This document shows, piece after piece, positions 17,115 to 26,254 of a stretch of DNA of 64,000 nt (positions within the stretch are counted from its first letter, which is position 1; every line of letters begins with the position of its first letter). This stretch comes from Anaerotignum faecicola (GTDB lineage: Bacteria; Bacillota; Clostridia; Lachnospirales; Anaerotignaceae), in the NCBI GenBank assembly GCA_024460105.1, contig JANFXS010000003.1, positions 1-64,000 on the forward strand, read 5' to 3'. The notes under the pieces are model-generated. The model was not told the origin of the DNA, ran no database searches, and saw only the letters and a list, made by a program, of their open reading frames with translations. The translations under genes were made by a program, and so were the position numbers.

Positions 17115-17636
17115 ATGAATAAAAATTTTCTGTTGGTTGACGGATATAATATTATACATGCATGGGATAATCTCAAAGAGATGTCGGAAGTCAGCCTTGA
17201 AAGCGCTAGGGCAAAATTAATGGAGATAATGAGCAATTATCAAGGGTTTAAAAGCCATATAACCGTTATAGTAGTTTTTGACGGTTACCTTGTTAAAGGA
17301 AATATTGGCGCTGTTTATGAATATGACAATATATTTGCAGTGTACACAAAAGAGGCTGAAACGGCGGATCACTATATTGAAAAAACAGTAAACAGCCTCC
17401 CACGCGAATGTAACGTGCGGGTGGCGACGTCAGATGGGCTCGAACAGCTTATAATTTTGGGACATGGCGCTGTCAGGATGTCTGCAAAAGAACTTAAAAA
17501 CGAAGTTGAATCTGTGAATACGCATATGCGCGAAAGATATATTGAAAGAAGGCCTCCTAAAAATAACCTTTTGATGGACAATCTTGACGAAAATACTAAA
17601 AATATACTTGAAAAAATGAGGCGCGGTCTTCATTAA
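17115..17636 (+). CDS. NYN-domain RNase, YacP/Rae1-like
   Basis: A 173-residue PIN/NYN-fold protein starting MNKNFLLVDGYNIIHAWDNL, with conserved acidic residues in VDGYN, VVFDGY and ETADHYIEK, and RVATSDGLEQ. The Bacillus relative YacP (Rae1) is a ribosome-associated endoribonuclease. Three bases separate it from rlmB, and sigH follows 21 bases later, the same order as in Bacillus (rlmB-yacP-sigH). Complete in length. Confidence 0.9.
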   Translation: MNKNFLLVDGYNIIHAWDNLKEMSEVSLESARAKLMEIMSNYQGFKSHITVIVVFDGYLVKGNIGAVYEYDNIFAVYTKEAETADHYIEKTVNSLPRECNVRVATSDGLEQLIILGHGAVRMSAKELKNEVESVNTHMRERYIERRPPKNNLLMDNLDENTKNILEKMRRGLH

Positions 17637-17657
17637 GCAATAAAACGGGGTGTAATT

Positions 17658-18287
17658 TTGGCACAAACGGACTTTCATAATTTAAAAGATGAAGAAATTA
17701 TTTCGTATATAAAAAATGGCGATTTGGATGCCCAGGAATATATAATGAATAAATATAAGACTCTTGTTAAAAGCAAGGCGAGAGCATATTTTCTTGTTGG
17801 AGCCGACAGGGAAGATATTATTCAGGAAGGGATGATCGGCCTTTATAAAGCGGTAAGGGATTATCAGCCCGATAAAAACACTGCGTTCAGAAGCTTTGCT
17901 GAGCTTTGCATTAACAGGCAGATGATAACGGCAATAAAAACTGCCGGAAGACAGAAACATATACCGCTTAATTCTTCTGTTTCCCTAAACAGACCGGTTT
18001 TCGATGAGCAGGAGGAACAGACATATATGGATATACTTGAAAATGCTGAGGTTACAAGCCCCGAAATTCTTTTTATAGGGCAGGAAGATAAATCTTTTAT
18101 AATGGAACATATAAAAGAGGTTTTGAGCAGTTTTGAAAATAAAGTGCTGTCTATGTATCTTCAGGGCAGAACATACAGCGAAATTGCTTTTTTAATGGGA
18201 AAGCCTGAAAAATCAATAGATAACGCCTTGCAAAGAGTTAAAAAGAAAATAGAAAAATTTATTGATAAAAGAAAACTTGACGGCTGA
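17658..18287 (+). CDS. sigH: RNA polymerase sigma-H factor
   Basis: A 209-residue sigma-70 family factor. Region 2 holds DREDIIQEGMIGLYKAVRDY followed by the -10 reading part FRSFAELCINRQMITAIKTA. Region 4 is SFENKVLSMYLQGRTYSEIA. The position right after yacP is the standard one for sigH. In Bacillus and Clostridia it drives transcription at the onset of sporulation. The TTG start is preceded by acggggtg. Its presence with spoIVA and a spore protein supports a spore-forming host. Confidence 0.95.
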   Translation: MAQTDFHNLKDEEIISYIKNGDLDAQEYIMNKYKTLVKSKARAYFLVGADREDIIQEGMIGLYKAVRDYQPDKNTAFRSFAELCINRQMITAIKTAGRQKHIPLNSSVSLNRPVFDEQEEQTYMDILENAEVTSPEILFIGQEDKSFIMEHIKEVLSSFENKVLSMYLQGRTYSEIAFLMGKPEKSIDNALQRVKKKIEKFIDKRKLDG

Positions 18288-18431
18288 TTTCATTTATGAT
18301 ATTATTATCTGCGTTGGATATATTAAAGCTGTTAATTTAAATATTTCCGGGAACTTGCATTTCCGGAAATATTTCCGATAATTATCATATAATTTTCTCT
18401 GTTAGAATATGATAGTATAAAACCTTTATTT

Positions 18432-18504
18432 GCTGTTGTAGCTCAGTTGGTAGAGCACCGCATTGGTAGTGCGGAGGTCTCGGGTTCGAATCCCGTCAAC
18501 AGCT
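18432..18504 (+). tRNA. tRNA-Thr (anticodon GGT)
   Basis: Cloverleaf: acceptor GCTGTTG / CAACAGC, D arm GCTC..GAGC, anticodon stem CCGCA/TGCGG with loop TTGGTAG giving anticodon GGT, T arm CGGG TTCGAAT CCCG, discriminator T. No encoded CCA is present. A T run follows directly and may serve as terminator. A tRNA-Thr after sigH is common in this group. Confidence 0.96.
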
Positions 18505-18861
18505 TTTTTGTTTGCAAAAAATCATTCAAAACTATTGTCTGAATATTAAGCAGACTTTATTTCTGATTATAGTTTATTTATAATATGCTTTAAATTTAAT
18601 ATGAAATGCATAAAAGCATAATTTCTGTAGCCATTTATAATTTATTTAATATTTTTTTATTTATCTTATGAATATATTGTTTTCATGTATATAAAAAATA
18701 ATTCATAATAAATTAAATAAAAGTATGGATAAGCCGATAATTTTGCATCTTTCGTTTTTTCGTATCCTGTTTATTACAAATATCTGTTTGGTAAAGCATA
18801 TATTTACAGACGATATTTTCTTACAATTTGATTTTGTATTTTGACTAAATTAAACTGGAAT
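18505..18861. other. Intergenic, AT-rich, no gene seen
   Basis: About 350 bases between tRNA-Thr and the spoIVA terminator. I see no open frame with a ribosome site and no structured RNA. Confidence 0.5.
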
Positions 18862-18905
18862 AAAAAGGGAGTTACTGTATTTTTACAGGAACTCCCTTTT
18901 TGATA
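18862..18905. terminator. Terminator of spoIVA (both directions possible)
   Basis: Stem AAAAAGGGAGTT (18862-18873) / AACTCCCTTTTT (18890-18901). On the minus strand it lies just after the spoIVA stop and is followed by T-rich sequence. Confidence 0.85.
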
Positions 18906-18921
18906 AATTTAATTTTTTGTA

Positions 18922-20400
18922 TTAAAGCAAAATACAAATGAGTCCGCCGTTTCCTTCGTTTATAATTTTTTCAAGAGTTTCCTGAAGCTTAAACTGCGCA
19001 TCTTCGGGCATTCTGTAAAGCTTATTGTTCATGCCGTCGGCAACAAGGGATTCAAGGCTCCTGCCAAAAAGATTAAGTTCCCAAATTTTTTGAGGATTGT
19101 CCGCAAAATCCCTTTTAAGCGCATCCATATAGTCTTTTGTTTGCTCTTCGGTTCCTATTATAGGGCTTACTTCCGCTTCAATATCAGCTTTTATAACGTG
19201 TATACTTCTGCCTTTCGCCTTAAGGCGTATTCCGTATCTTGACCCCTGCTTATAAAGTTCAGGCTCTTCTAGAGTAATGTCGGAAAAGCTTGGCATAACT
19301 ATACCGTATCCCTTATGTTTTGCATCTGCAAGCGCTGTGCCCATTTTTCCGTATTCATCCTTAATTTGTGAAAGTTCTTTAATTACGGAGATTAATTGAT
19401 AATCATTTTCAAGCGGCATGCCCAAAGTTTCGCTGAGCACTTTATAGAAAAGGCCTTCGTCAAATACGATTTCAACATCGGCATTGCCTGTTCCCAAGTT
19501 TATATTATCAACAAACGCTTTCCGTATGTATGGATTTTCTTTAAAAATTTCAACCTGTTTTTTAACGTCTCCTACTTTATTTACATTTTTCATTATTTCT
19601 TTTAAAGAAGAGACAAGAGCTTTTTTGATATAATGGTTAAAATCAAGCGTATCAATCCATTGAGGCATATTAAAGCCTATTTCTTTAACAGGGAATTGAA
19701 GAAGTATACTGCTCAGTATTTCGATAATATCATCTTCTTTCAGCTGAGCACAGTTAACCGGTATAACGGTTTCACAGTATTCCTCTTCCATTTTTTCTTT
19801 AATGGCAAGCGTTTCGGCAGAAAAAGGGTGGGTTGAATTGAGAAGTACAACAAACGGTTTATTGAGTTCTTTAAGTTCTTCTATAACGCGTAATTCGGCT
19901 TCTTTGTAATTTTCAGCCGGTATATCAGTTATACTTCCGTCGGTCGTAACAACAATTCCTATTGTAGAGTGGTCTTTGATTACTTTTTCAGTGCCCGTTT
20001 CGGCTGCTTTTTCAAAAGGCATTGGCTCGCTGCTCCAAGGGGTGTTGACCATTCTCGGCATGTCGCCTTCCATATGCCCTTCGGCGCCTTTTATAAGATA
20101 ACCGACACAGTCAATCATTCTTACGTTGAGATTTATATTTTCTCCCATTGTAATCGCCACCGGCTCGTTTGGTATAAATTTCGGTTCAGTTGTCATAATT
20201 GTTTTTCCGGCCGCACTCTGCGGCAATTCGTCGCGCGTTCTTTCGCGTACATAATCATCATCAATATTTTTCAGCACAAGCATATCCATAAATCTTTTGA
20301 TAAATGTTGATTTACCGGTTCTTACAGCTCCGATTACGCCGATATAAATGTTGCCTTCGGTCCTTTCGGCTATGTCTTTATAAATATCATACTGCTCCAT
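18922..20400 (-). CDS. spoIVA: Stage IV sporulation protein A
   Basis: A 492-residue spore-coat morphogenetic ATPase. The Walker A motif GAVRTGKS is at 24-31, and MIDCVGYLIKGAEGHMEGD follows as in the family. The long middle/C-terminal domain and the C-terminal end (GNGGLICILL) are complete. SpoIVA polymerises on the forespore surface using ATP and anchors the coat. Length equals that of Bacillus and Clostridium proteins. It stands alone on the minus strand. Ribosome site ggagggg precedes the ATG. A sigma-E promoter would be expected but is not obvious by eye. Confidence 0.97.
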   Translation of the reverse strand: MEQYDIYKDIAERTEGNIYIGVIGAVRTGKSTFIKRFMDMLVLKNIDDDYVRERTRDELPQSAAGKTIMTTEPKFIPNEPVAITMGENINLNVRMIDCVGYLIKGAEGHMEGDMPRMVNTPWSSEPMPFEKAAETGTEKVIKDHSTIGIVVTTDGSITDIPAENYKEAELRVIEELKELNKPFVVLLNSTHPFSAETLAIKEKMEEEYCETVIPVNCAQLKEDDIIEILSSILLQFPVKEIGFNMPQWIDTLDFNHYIKKALVSSLKEIMKNVNKVGDVKKQVEIFKENPYIRKAFVDNINLGTGNADVEIVFDEGLFYKVLSETLGMPLENDYQLISVIKELSQIKDEYGKMGTALADAKHKGYGIVMPSFSDITLEEPELYKQGSRYGIRLKAKGRSIHVIKADIEAEVSPIIGTEEQTKDYMDALKRDFADNPQKIWELNLFGRSLESLVADGMNNKLYRMPEDAQFKLQETLEKIINEGNGGLICILL

Positions 20401-20669
20401 AAAAGCCCCTCCTCTATGTCAGAAATGTATTAATACAATTAAATATATGAGAGCTTTTTTATTAATATTCTAAAGTCGGCAATAATCTGTTTTTATATTT
20501 CGGAAACAATATTTTAAATTTAATCTTATAACTAATTAACTTAAGTATTTATACAATATTCGGCAGCGACGATTTATTTGTTTTATTGAAGAATCAGAAG
20601 AATTTTTTTTATAAAAGCAAAAAAAGAATAAAATATGCAAAATATTTTAAAAAAGTGTATCCGAAAATA
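20401..20669. other. Divergent intergenic region, no gene seen
   Basis: AT-rich spacer between spoIVA and the opp promoter. It must hold the spoIVA promoter on the minus strand. No frame with a ribosome site was seen. Confidence 0.5.
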
Positions 20670-20698
20670 GTGACAAATATGGTTAATTGTTGTATGAT
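20670..20698 (+). promoter_or_regulatory. Predicted promoter of the opp operon
   Basis: GTGACA (20670-20675), 17 bases, TATGAT (20693-20698), about 105 bases before the first ABC gene. A good sigma-A match by eye. Confidence 0.5.
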
Positions 20699-20807
20699 TA
20701 TAAAACATGCACACACACTTTACATTGTTAAAGTGTTTTTGCTTTAAATCAGCCGAAAAATTATTTTTATATAAAATTAAAAACAACTTGTAATTTAGGA
20801 GGGAATA

Positions 20808-21809
20808 ATGGCGGCTTTAATTGAGTTTAAAAATTACAGCATGGGATTTCAGTCCAGAAAAGGCCATGTTGATAATTTATTGGATCATATCAACTTTACC
20901 ATTGAAGAAGGCAAGGCCGTTGGAATAGTCGGCGAATCAGGCTGCGGCAAAAGCATGACAAGCCTTTCTATTATGGGGCTTCTGCCTGAAGGCGTAAAGG
21001 TTCAGGGCGGTGAAATTTTATTTCAGGGAAATGACCTGCTGAAAAAGAACAGGAAAGAAATGCAAAAAATTGTAGGCAAAGATATTACCATGATATTCCA
21101 AGAACCTATGACGTCGTTGAATCCTGTGCTTACCATTGAAAAGCAGATTGGGGAAGTACTGAAAAAACACTACCCAAACCTTTCAAACCAGGAAGTTCAT
21201 GAAAAAGTAATTAAGGAGCTTGACGCTGTAGGAATAGCAAACCCGGAGGAACGTGCCAAACAGTATCCTCATCAGTTTTCCGGCGGGATGCGCCAGCGCG
21301 TAATGATAGCCATGGCCATAATTTGCGGGCCTAAGCTGCTTATTGCAGACGAACCTACAACCGCTCTGGACGTTACTATACAGGCGCAGGTGCTGGATTT
21401 AATGAAGTCTTTAAAACAAAACGGTTCTCTGATGCTTATTACGCATAATTTAGGCGTCGTAGCGCAGGTATGCGATGAAATTGTAGTCATGTATGCCGGG
21501 CGCGTAGTTGAAAAAGGGACTTTAAAAGACGTTTTTGATAACCCGAAACATCCATATACGCAGGGCCTTATGAAATCAATACCTACTTTAGATTCTGTAA
21601 AAGAAGATTTGTACACTATTCCCGGCATGGTTCCGGGAATACGGGATTTTCCAAAAGGATGCCGTTTTGCGCCAAGATGCGACAAAGTTTGTCCCGAATG
21701 TATGGAACAGGTCCCGCCGATTATTCAAATAAATGAAAAACACCAAGTGCAGTGTTTTTTATATAATAATGATATTATAAATGGGAAAGGAGGAGAAACT
21801 GTTGGCTGA
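20808..21809 (+). CDS. Oligopeptide ABC transporter ATP-binding protein, OppD-like
   Basis: 333 residues with Walker A GESGCGKS, Q-loop FQEPMTSLNPVLT, ABC signature FSGGMRQRV, Walker B LLIADEPTTALDV and the C-terminal Opp/Dpp region with a cysteine cluster (GCRFAPRCDKVCPECM) that in this family may bind an iron-sulfur cluster. It powers uptake of short peptides together with the other ATPase and the two permeases that follow. First gene of a run of seven same-strand genes. Ribosome site aggagggaa. Confidence 0.93.
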   Translation: MAALIEFKNYSMGFQSRKGHVDNLLDHINFTIEEGKAVGIVGESGCGKSMTSLSIMGLLPEGVKVQGGEILFQGNDLLKKNRKEMQKIVGKDITMIFQEPMTSLNPVLTIEKQIGEVLKKHYPNLSNQEVHEKVIKELDAVGIANPEERAKQYPHQFSGGMRQRVMIAMAIICGPKLLIADEPTTALDVTIQAQVLDLMKSLKQNGSLMLITHNLGVVAQVCDEIVVMYAGRVVEKGTLKDVFDNPKHPYTQGLMKSIPTLDSVKEDLYTIPGMVPGIRDFPKGCRFAPRCDKVCPECMEQVPPIIQINEKHQVQCFLYNNDIINGKGGETVG

Positions 21810-22797
21810 ACCTGTTTTAAAAGCCGAAAATGTTACAAAATACTTTGACATAGGCGGCGGACTGTTTAAAAAAGCTGATAAAGTACATGCCGTTGAAAAC
21901 GTCAGTTTTTCTTTATATGACGGTGAAACTCTGGGCATCGTAGGCGAGTCCGGCTCAGGCAAATCAACTTTGGCCCGTGTTATACTTGGGCTTGTTCCCA
22001 TAACAAGCGGAAAAGTTTTTTATAACGGAAATGACATTACGGGAATAAAAGGACCTAACGCAAAGTATCTGCGTCAAGAACTGCAAATGGTTTTTCAGGA
22101 TCCTTACGCTTCCCTTAATCCAAGACTGAAAATCGGCAATGCGATTATGGAACCTATGCTTGTAAATAAAGTAGTTCAAACAAAAGAAGACGCTAAAAAA
22201 AGGACGCTTGAACTTTTGGAACTTGTCGGGCTGCATGCGCAGGCCGCCGATCGTTTTCCGCATGAATTCTCCGGGGGACAAAGGCAGCGCGTCGGAATTG
22301 CACGAGCATTGGCGATGAATCCCAAAATATTGATTTGCGATGAATCGGTTTCCGCACTTGACGTATCAGTTCAAGCCCAAATATTAAACTTATTTAATAA
22401 GCTTAAAAAGCAGTTAAAGCTTACATATATGTTTATAGGACATGATTTATCCGTTGTAAAATATATAAGCGATCGTATTTTGGTAATGTATTTAGGGGAA
22501 GTAATTGAAATGGCTGAAACGGAAGAATTGTTTTCGCATACTTTACATCCGTATACAAAAGCGTTAATTTCTGCCATTCCACTTCCAACTACTGAAAAAC
22601 AAGACGACAGAATACTTCTTGAGGGCGATATTCCAAGCACGGTTAACCCGCCTTCCGGATGCCGATTCTGTATGAGATGTTTTATGGCTAAGGAAAAATG
22701 CCGTCACGAGCATCCGAAATTAGAGGAAATACGCCCCGGGCATTTTGTATCATGTCATTATTGGAATGAATTGGAAGGAGGTGCGGAAATTGATTAA
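21802..22797 (+). CDS. Oligopeptide ABC transporter ATP-binding protein, OppF-like
   Basis: 331 residues with Walker A GESGSGKST, signature FSGGQRQRV, Walker B ILICDESVSALDVS and the Opp C-terminal part with cysteines (GCRFCMRCFMAKEKC). I chose TTG 21802, eight bases after aaaggagg; the ATG at 21781 lies before that site and cannot use it. The start overlaps the end of the OppD-like gene by eight bases, a sign of translational coupling. Works as a pair with OppD. Confidence 0.92.
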   Translation: MAEPVLKAENVTKYFDIGGGLFKKADKVHAVENVSFSLYDGETLGIVGESGSGKSTLARVILGLVPITSGKVFYNGNDITGIKGPNAKYLRQELQMVFQDPYASLNPRLKIGNAIMEPMLVNKVVQTKEDAKKRTLELLELVGLHAQAADRFPHEFSGGQRQRVGIARALAMNPKILICDESVSALDVSVQAQILNLFNKLKKQLKLTYMFIGHDLSVVKYISDRILVMYLGEVIEMAETEELFSHTLHPYTKALISAIPLPTTEKQDDRILLEGDIPSTVNPPSGCRFCMRCFMAKEKCRHEHPKLEEIRPGHFVSCHYWNELEGGAEID

Positions 22798-23752
22798 ATA
22801 CTTGCTGAAACGAATTGGAAAAGGCCTTTTAACACTTTATATTTCAATTACCGCGACATTCCTAATTATAAGGTGTATGCCTTCCAATCCGGTGGATATT
22901 TTGGTTGATCCGAAATTAGGGCCTGAAGTAAGGGCGTCTATGATTGCTGAGTTTGGGCTTGATAAGTCAATATTTGAGCAATATATTATATTTTGGAAAG
23001 ATTTATTCCATTTTAATTTAGGGACATCTTTTAAGAGCCATGAACCTGTTATCGACATACTTATGCAGAAACTTCCATGGACATTGCTTTTATTGGTTAT
23101 AGTGGTTGTGCTTGCTTTGCTGATTGGAGTTCCGATAGGCATGGCGGCGGCAAGAAGAAAGGGCAAAGCATTTGATAAGATAGTTAATATCGGAGTAATG
23201 GTCGGAGTTTCAATTTTTGTTCCGTTTTTATCATTTGGTTTAATGTATGTGTTTGCATATCTGTTAAAACTGCTTCCGACAAGCGGCGCTTACACACCTC
23301 CGCCTGCCGAAGGTTTTGCTTATATAATAGACGTTTTAAAGCATGCAATACTTCCAGCGACTACATTACTTCTTGCAAATATCGCAACCATAGTGATGTA
23401 TACAAGAAACAGTATGCTTGATGTTTTAAATGAAGACTATATACGCACAGCTTATTCAAAAGGGCTTGATGAAAAAACGGTTATACACCGTCATGCTTTG
23501 AAAAATGCAATGATTCCAACCGTTACAGTTACGGGAATTATGATTGGGACGCTTGTTGGAGGCTCGGTTATGACCGAAACAATTTTTGCATGGCCTGGAA
23601 TCGGAAGGCTCGTGTATGACTCAGTTGCGTCTTTGGATTATCCTGTTTTGCAGGGGGCATTTATTATACTTGCCGTTACTGTTGTTATTATAAATATTTT
23701 GACCGATTTAGTGGTCGCATGGCTCGACCCGAGAATTAAATTGGGAGGTTGA
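22790..23752 (+). CDS. Oligopeptide ABC transporter permease, OppB-like
   Basis: 320 residues from TTG 22790 (after ggaggtgcgg). Six predicted membrane helices, with the family start (KYLLKRIGKGLLTLYISI), the proline-rich segment PSNPVDILVDPKLG and the cytoplasmic EAA loop (YIRTAYSKGLDEKTVIHRHA). The start overlaps the OppF-like gene. It forms one half of the membrane channel of the importer. Confidence 0.92.
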   Translation: MIKYLLKRIGKGLLTLYISITATFLIIRCMPSNPVDILVDPKLGPEVRASMIAEFGLDKSIFEQYIIFWKDLFHFNLGTSFKSHEPVIDILMQKLPWTLLLLVIVVVLALLIGVPIGMAAARRKGKAFDKIVNIGVMVGVSIFVPFLSFGLMYVFAYLLKLLPTSGAYTPPPAEGFAYIIDVLKHAILPATTLLLANIATIVMYTRNSMLDVLNEDYIRTAYSKGLDEKTVIHRHALKNAMIPTVTVTGIMIGTLVGGSVMTETIFAWPGIGRLVYDSVASLDYPVLQGAFIILAVTVVIINILTDLVVAWLDPRIKLGG

Positions 23753-23756
23753 GAAA

Positions 23757-24599
23757 ATGCGAAAAAGTGAATCTTTCTGGAAAAGTTTTTTCCGAAACCG
23801 TATGGCGGTGATTGGGTTAGCGGGAGTATTAATCGTTGTTTTATTAGGATTGTTTGCGCCGTTTATTGCCGAATACCCTAAAGGATACGGACCGGATATG
23901 CTTATGGGGCCTTCAGCCTCACATTGGTGCGGAACTGACAGCTTGGGATTGGATATTTTTGCCGAACTTGTCTGGGGGGCCAGAACCTCGTTATACGTTT
24001 CGGCAATGGCCGTATTTGTTGCCGCGGTTATAGGCATCCCGGCGGGATTAATTTCAGGGTATGTAAAAGGCAGGGTTGGCTCTGTTATAGATTCGATAAT
24101 AGAAATATTTTTAACTTTGCCGGTACTGCCGCTTATGATTGTAATTGCGGCTATTGTGGGTTCTTCAGTTTCAAACGTTTCAATAGTAATAGGTATTTTT
24201 GCATGGCCGTCATTAGCCCGCGTTACAAGGAATGCCGCATTGAAAATTTCTGAAATGCAGTTTATCGAGGCTGCAAAGTGCCTGGGGATACCGTCATGGA
24301 GAATCGTGTTTAAACATGTGCTTTTGAATGTAGCGGGTCCAGTGCTTGTTAATTTAACATTAATTATGGCAACTGCTGTTTTAAGTGAATCCGGACTCAG
24401 CTTTTTGGGGCTCGGAGATCCGGAAGTATGGAGTTGGGGCACTGTTTTGAAACAGGCATGGAGCAGCGGAGCCGTCATAAACACACCAAATCCATGGTGG
24501 TGGTGGTTAAGCCCAAGCCTATTTATTATGTTTTATGTTGTTTGCTTTAACCTTTTGGGAACAGGAATTAACGAAACACTTAATCCTAAAGAAAGATAA
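23757..24599 (+). CDS. Oligopeptide ABC transporter permease, OppC-like
   Basis: 280 residues, begins MRKSESFWKSFFRNRMAVIG, typical of OppC/DppC. It has the DSLGLDIFAELVWGARTSLY motif, the EAA loop (FIEAAKCLGIPSWRIVFKH) and five to six membrane helices. It follows OppB after four bases (ribosome site gggaggttg) and completes the channel. Confidence 0.92.
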   Translation: MRKSESFWKSFFRNRMAVIGLAGVLIVVLLGLFAPFIAEYPKGYGPDMLMGPSASHWCGTDSLGLDIFAELVWGARTSLYVSAMAVFVAAVIGIPAGLISGYVKGRVGSVIDSIIEIFLTLPVLPLMIVIAAIVGSSVSNVSIVIGIFAWPSLARVTRNAALKISEMQFIEAAKCLGIPSWRIVFKHVLLNVAGPVLVNLTLIMATAVLSESGLSFLGLGDPEVWSWGTVLKQAWSSGAVINTPNPWWWWLSPSLFIMFYVVCFNLLGTGINETLNPKER

Positions 24600-24626
24600 T
24601 TATATTAAGGAAAGAAGCTGTATAAA

Positions 24627-26237
24627 ATGGATAAGATTTTGATTAAGAATGGGTTTATAATTGACGGCACAGGAAACAAAGGAGAAAAAGGCGATATTCT
24701 TGTTGAAGGCGACAGAATAATAAAAATTGCTCCGCAAATACATGAGGAGCCTGAAACGGAAGTTATAAATGCAGAAGGAAAAATAGTATGCCCAGGCCTT
24801 ATAGATCCTCATACTCATGAAGAAACTGTATGTTTTACAGACGGCACATATGAACTTTTTTTGAGGCAGGGCGTTACTACAGTTATATCCGGTAACTGCG
24901 GACATTCAATAGTTCCTGGGCCTAAGGAAAACATCATAGAATATTATTACGGCAACGGGCTTTATAATGCCGATGAAAGAAAAAAATACAAAAAAACATT
25001 CCCTGATTGGAATGACTATGACAGTTACTGCAAAGCGGCGGAAAAATGCGGTACAAATATAAATCTTGCCGTACTGCTCGGGCACGGAACCATAAGATGG
25101 AGCGTCATGAACGGCGCATACCCAAGAAAACCTAATAAAGAAGAAAATGAAAAGATTGAACAGATAATACGCACATCCATGGAGCAGGGCGCATGGGGCA
25201 TATCGTTTGGACTAGACTATGTGCCCAGTCGCTATGCCGATGTTGACGAATTGTCTTTAGCGGCTGGAATTGTTAAAGAATACGGCGGCGTTGCCGCGGC
25301 GCATACACGTCAGTCCGCCGGCCTTGAAACAGCCGTTTCCGAATTTTTGGAAGTTATCCGAAAAAGCGGGGCAAAAGGCCAGGTATCACATTTAAGCGCT
25401 ACGTCGCCGGAGGCATTTGAACTTATAAGAAAAGCAAATGAAGAAGAAATGTTAGACGTAAGAGTAGATACTATCCCACGCAGCACAGGGCATCTTATGA
25501 GTAAGGACAGGCTTATTCTTTTTATTATGGCTATTTCCGACGAGCTTTTCAATGCCGGGCCTGAAGGTGTAAAAAAAGCCCTTGCTTCTAAAGAGGGACG
25601 CGAGATGATAAAGAAGGACGCTTTTATCATTGCCGGAGATAAATCCATAAAATATATAGTCCTTTCGGAAGATCCGTCTTTAGAAGGTAAAAGCGTGCTT
25701 GAAATTGCCAAAGAACGGAACATGGATCCCGACGAATGTATGCTTGATTTAATTGCAGACGAAAAGAAATATACTTTCTGGCTTGGAGGAGCGTCACGGC
25801 CTGATTTCCCTAAAGAGGGCCACCCCCAGAAAGTAGTTGAAAACCCATATGTAAGCCCCGGTTCAGATGAACTTTTCGGCGATGTAAGCCAGCCCTTTGA
25901 TTGGTATGAACTGCAAAGAAGAGGATGTTTCCCCATATTCTTTCAAATGTATCGTCATAAAGGCGTTCCTGTGGAAGAAATTATACGCCGCAGCACAACA
26001 ATGGTTGCGGAACATTTTGGCATTGAAGAAAGAGGAAAACTTGCAGAAGGCTGTTTTGCCGATATAATTATTTTTGATAAAGATAAGTACAGTTATCCAA
26101 ATCCGGAAGAAGTTGACTATCATAAACCGCAGACAGTTGCGGATGGGATCGATTTTGTGCTTGTAAACGGTAAATTTGCTATTAAACACGGAGAATTAAA
26201 ACGCCCAATGAGCGGCCGTGTTCTTAGGAAAAGATAA
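24627..26237 (+). CDS. N-acyl-D-amino-acid deacylase family amidohydrolase
   Basis: 536 residues of the D-aminoacylase family of metal-dependent amidohydrolases. Metal ligands fit IDPHTHEE, the Cys in VISGNCGHS, AAHTRQS and QVSHLSAT; the C-terminal beta-sandwich (ERGKLAEGCFADIIIFDKDK) is complete. Such enzymes split N-acyl-D-amino acids or N-terminally blocked D-residues. It lies between the importer permeases and the binding protein, so its substrates probably enter through this importer. The exact substrate is not known; dihydroorotase-like alternatives fit less well. Confidence 0.85.
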   Translation: MDKILIKNGFIIDGTGNKGEKGDILVEGDRIIKIAPQIHEEPETEVINAEGKIVCPGLIDPHTHEETVCFTDGTYELFLRQGVTTVISGNCGHSIVPGPKENIIEYYYGNGLYNADERKKYKKTFPDWNDYDSYCKAAEKCGTNINLAVLLGHGTIRWSVMNGAYPRKPNKEENEKIEQIIRTSMEQGAWGISFGLDYVPSRYADVDELSLAAGIVKEYGGVAAAHTRQSAGLETAVSEFLEVIRKSGAKGQVSHLSATSPEAFELIRKANEEEMLDVRVDTIPRSTGHLMSKDRLILFIMAISDELFNAGPEGVKKALASKEGREMIKKDAFIIAGDKSIKYIVLSEDPSLEGKSVLEIAKERNMDPDECMLDLIADEKKYTFWLGGASRPDFPKEGHPQKVVENPYVSPGSDELFGDVSQPFDWYELQRRGCFPIFFQMYRHKGVPVEEIIRRSTTMVAEHFGIEERGKLAEGCFADIIIFDKDKYSYPNPEEVDYHKPQTVADGIDFVLVNGKFAIKHGELKRPMSGRVLRKR

Positions 26238-26254
26238 AACGGGAGGTAATTAAA

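Noticed and set aside
16607-17236. Long antisense frame (209 codons) over rlmB
   Set aside because: It is the complement of a well-conserved gene and shows a composition typical of an antisense shadow.
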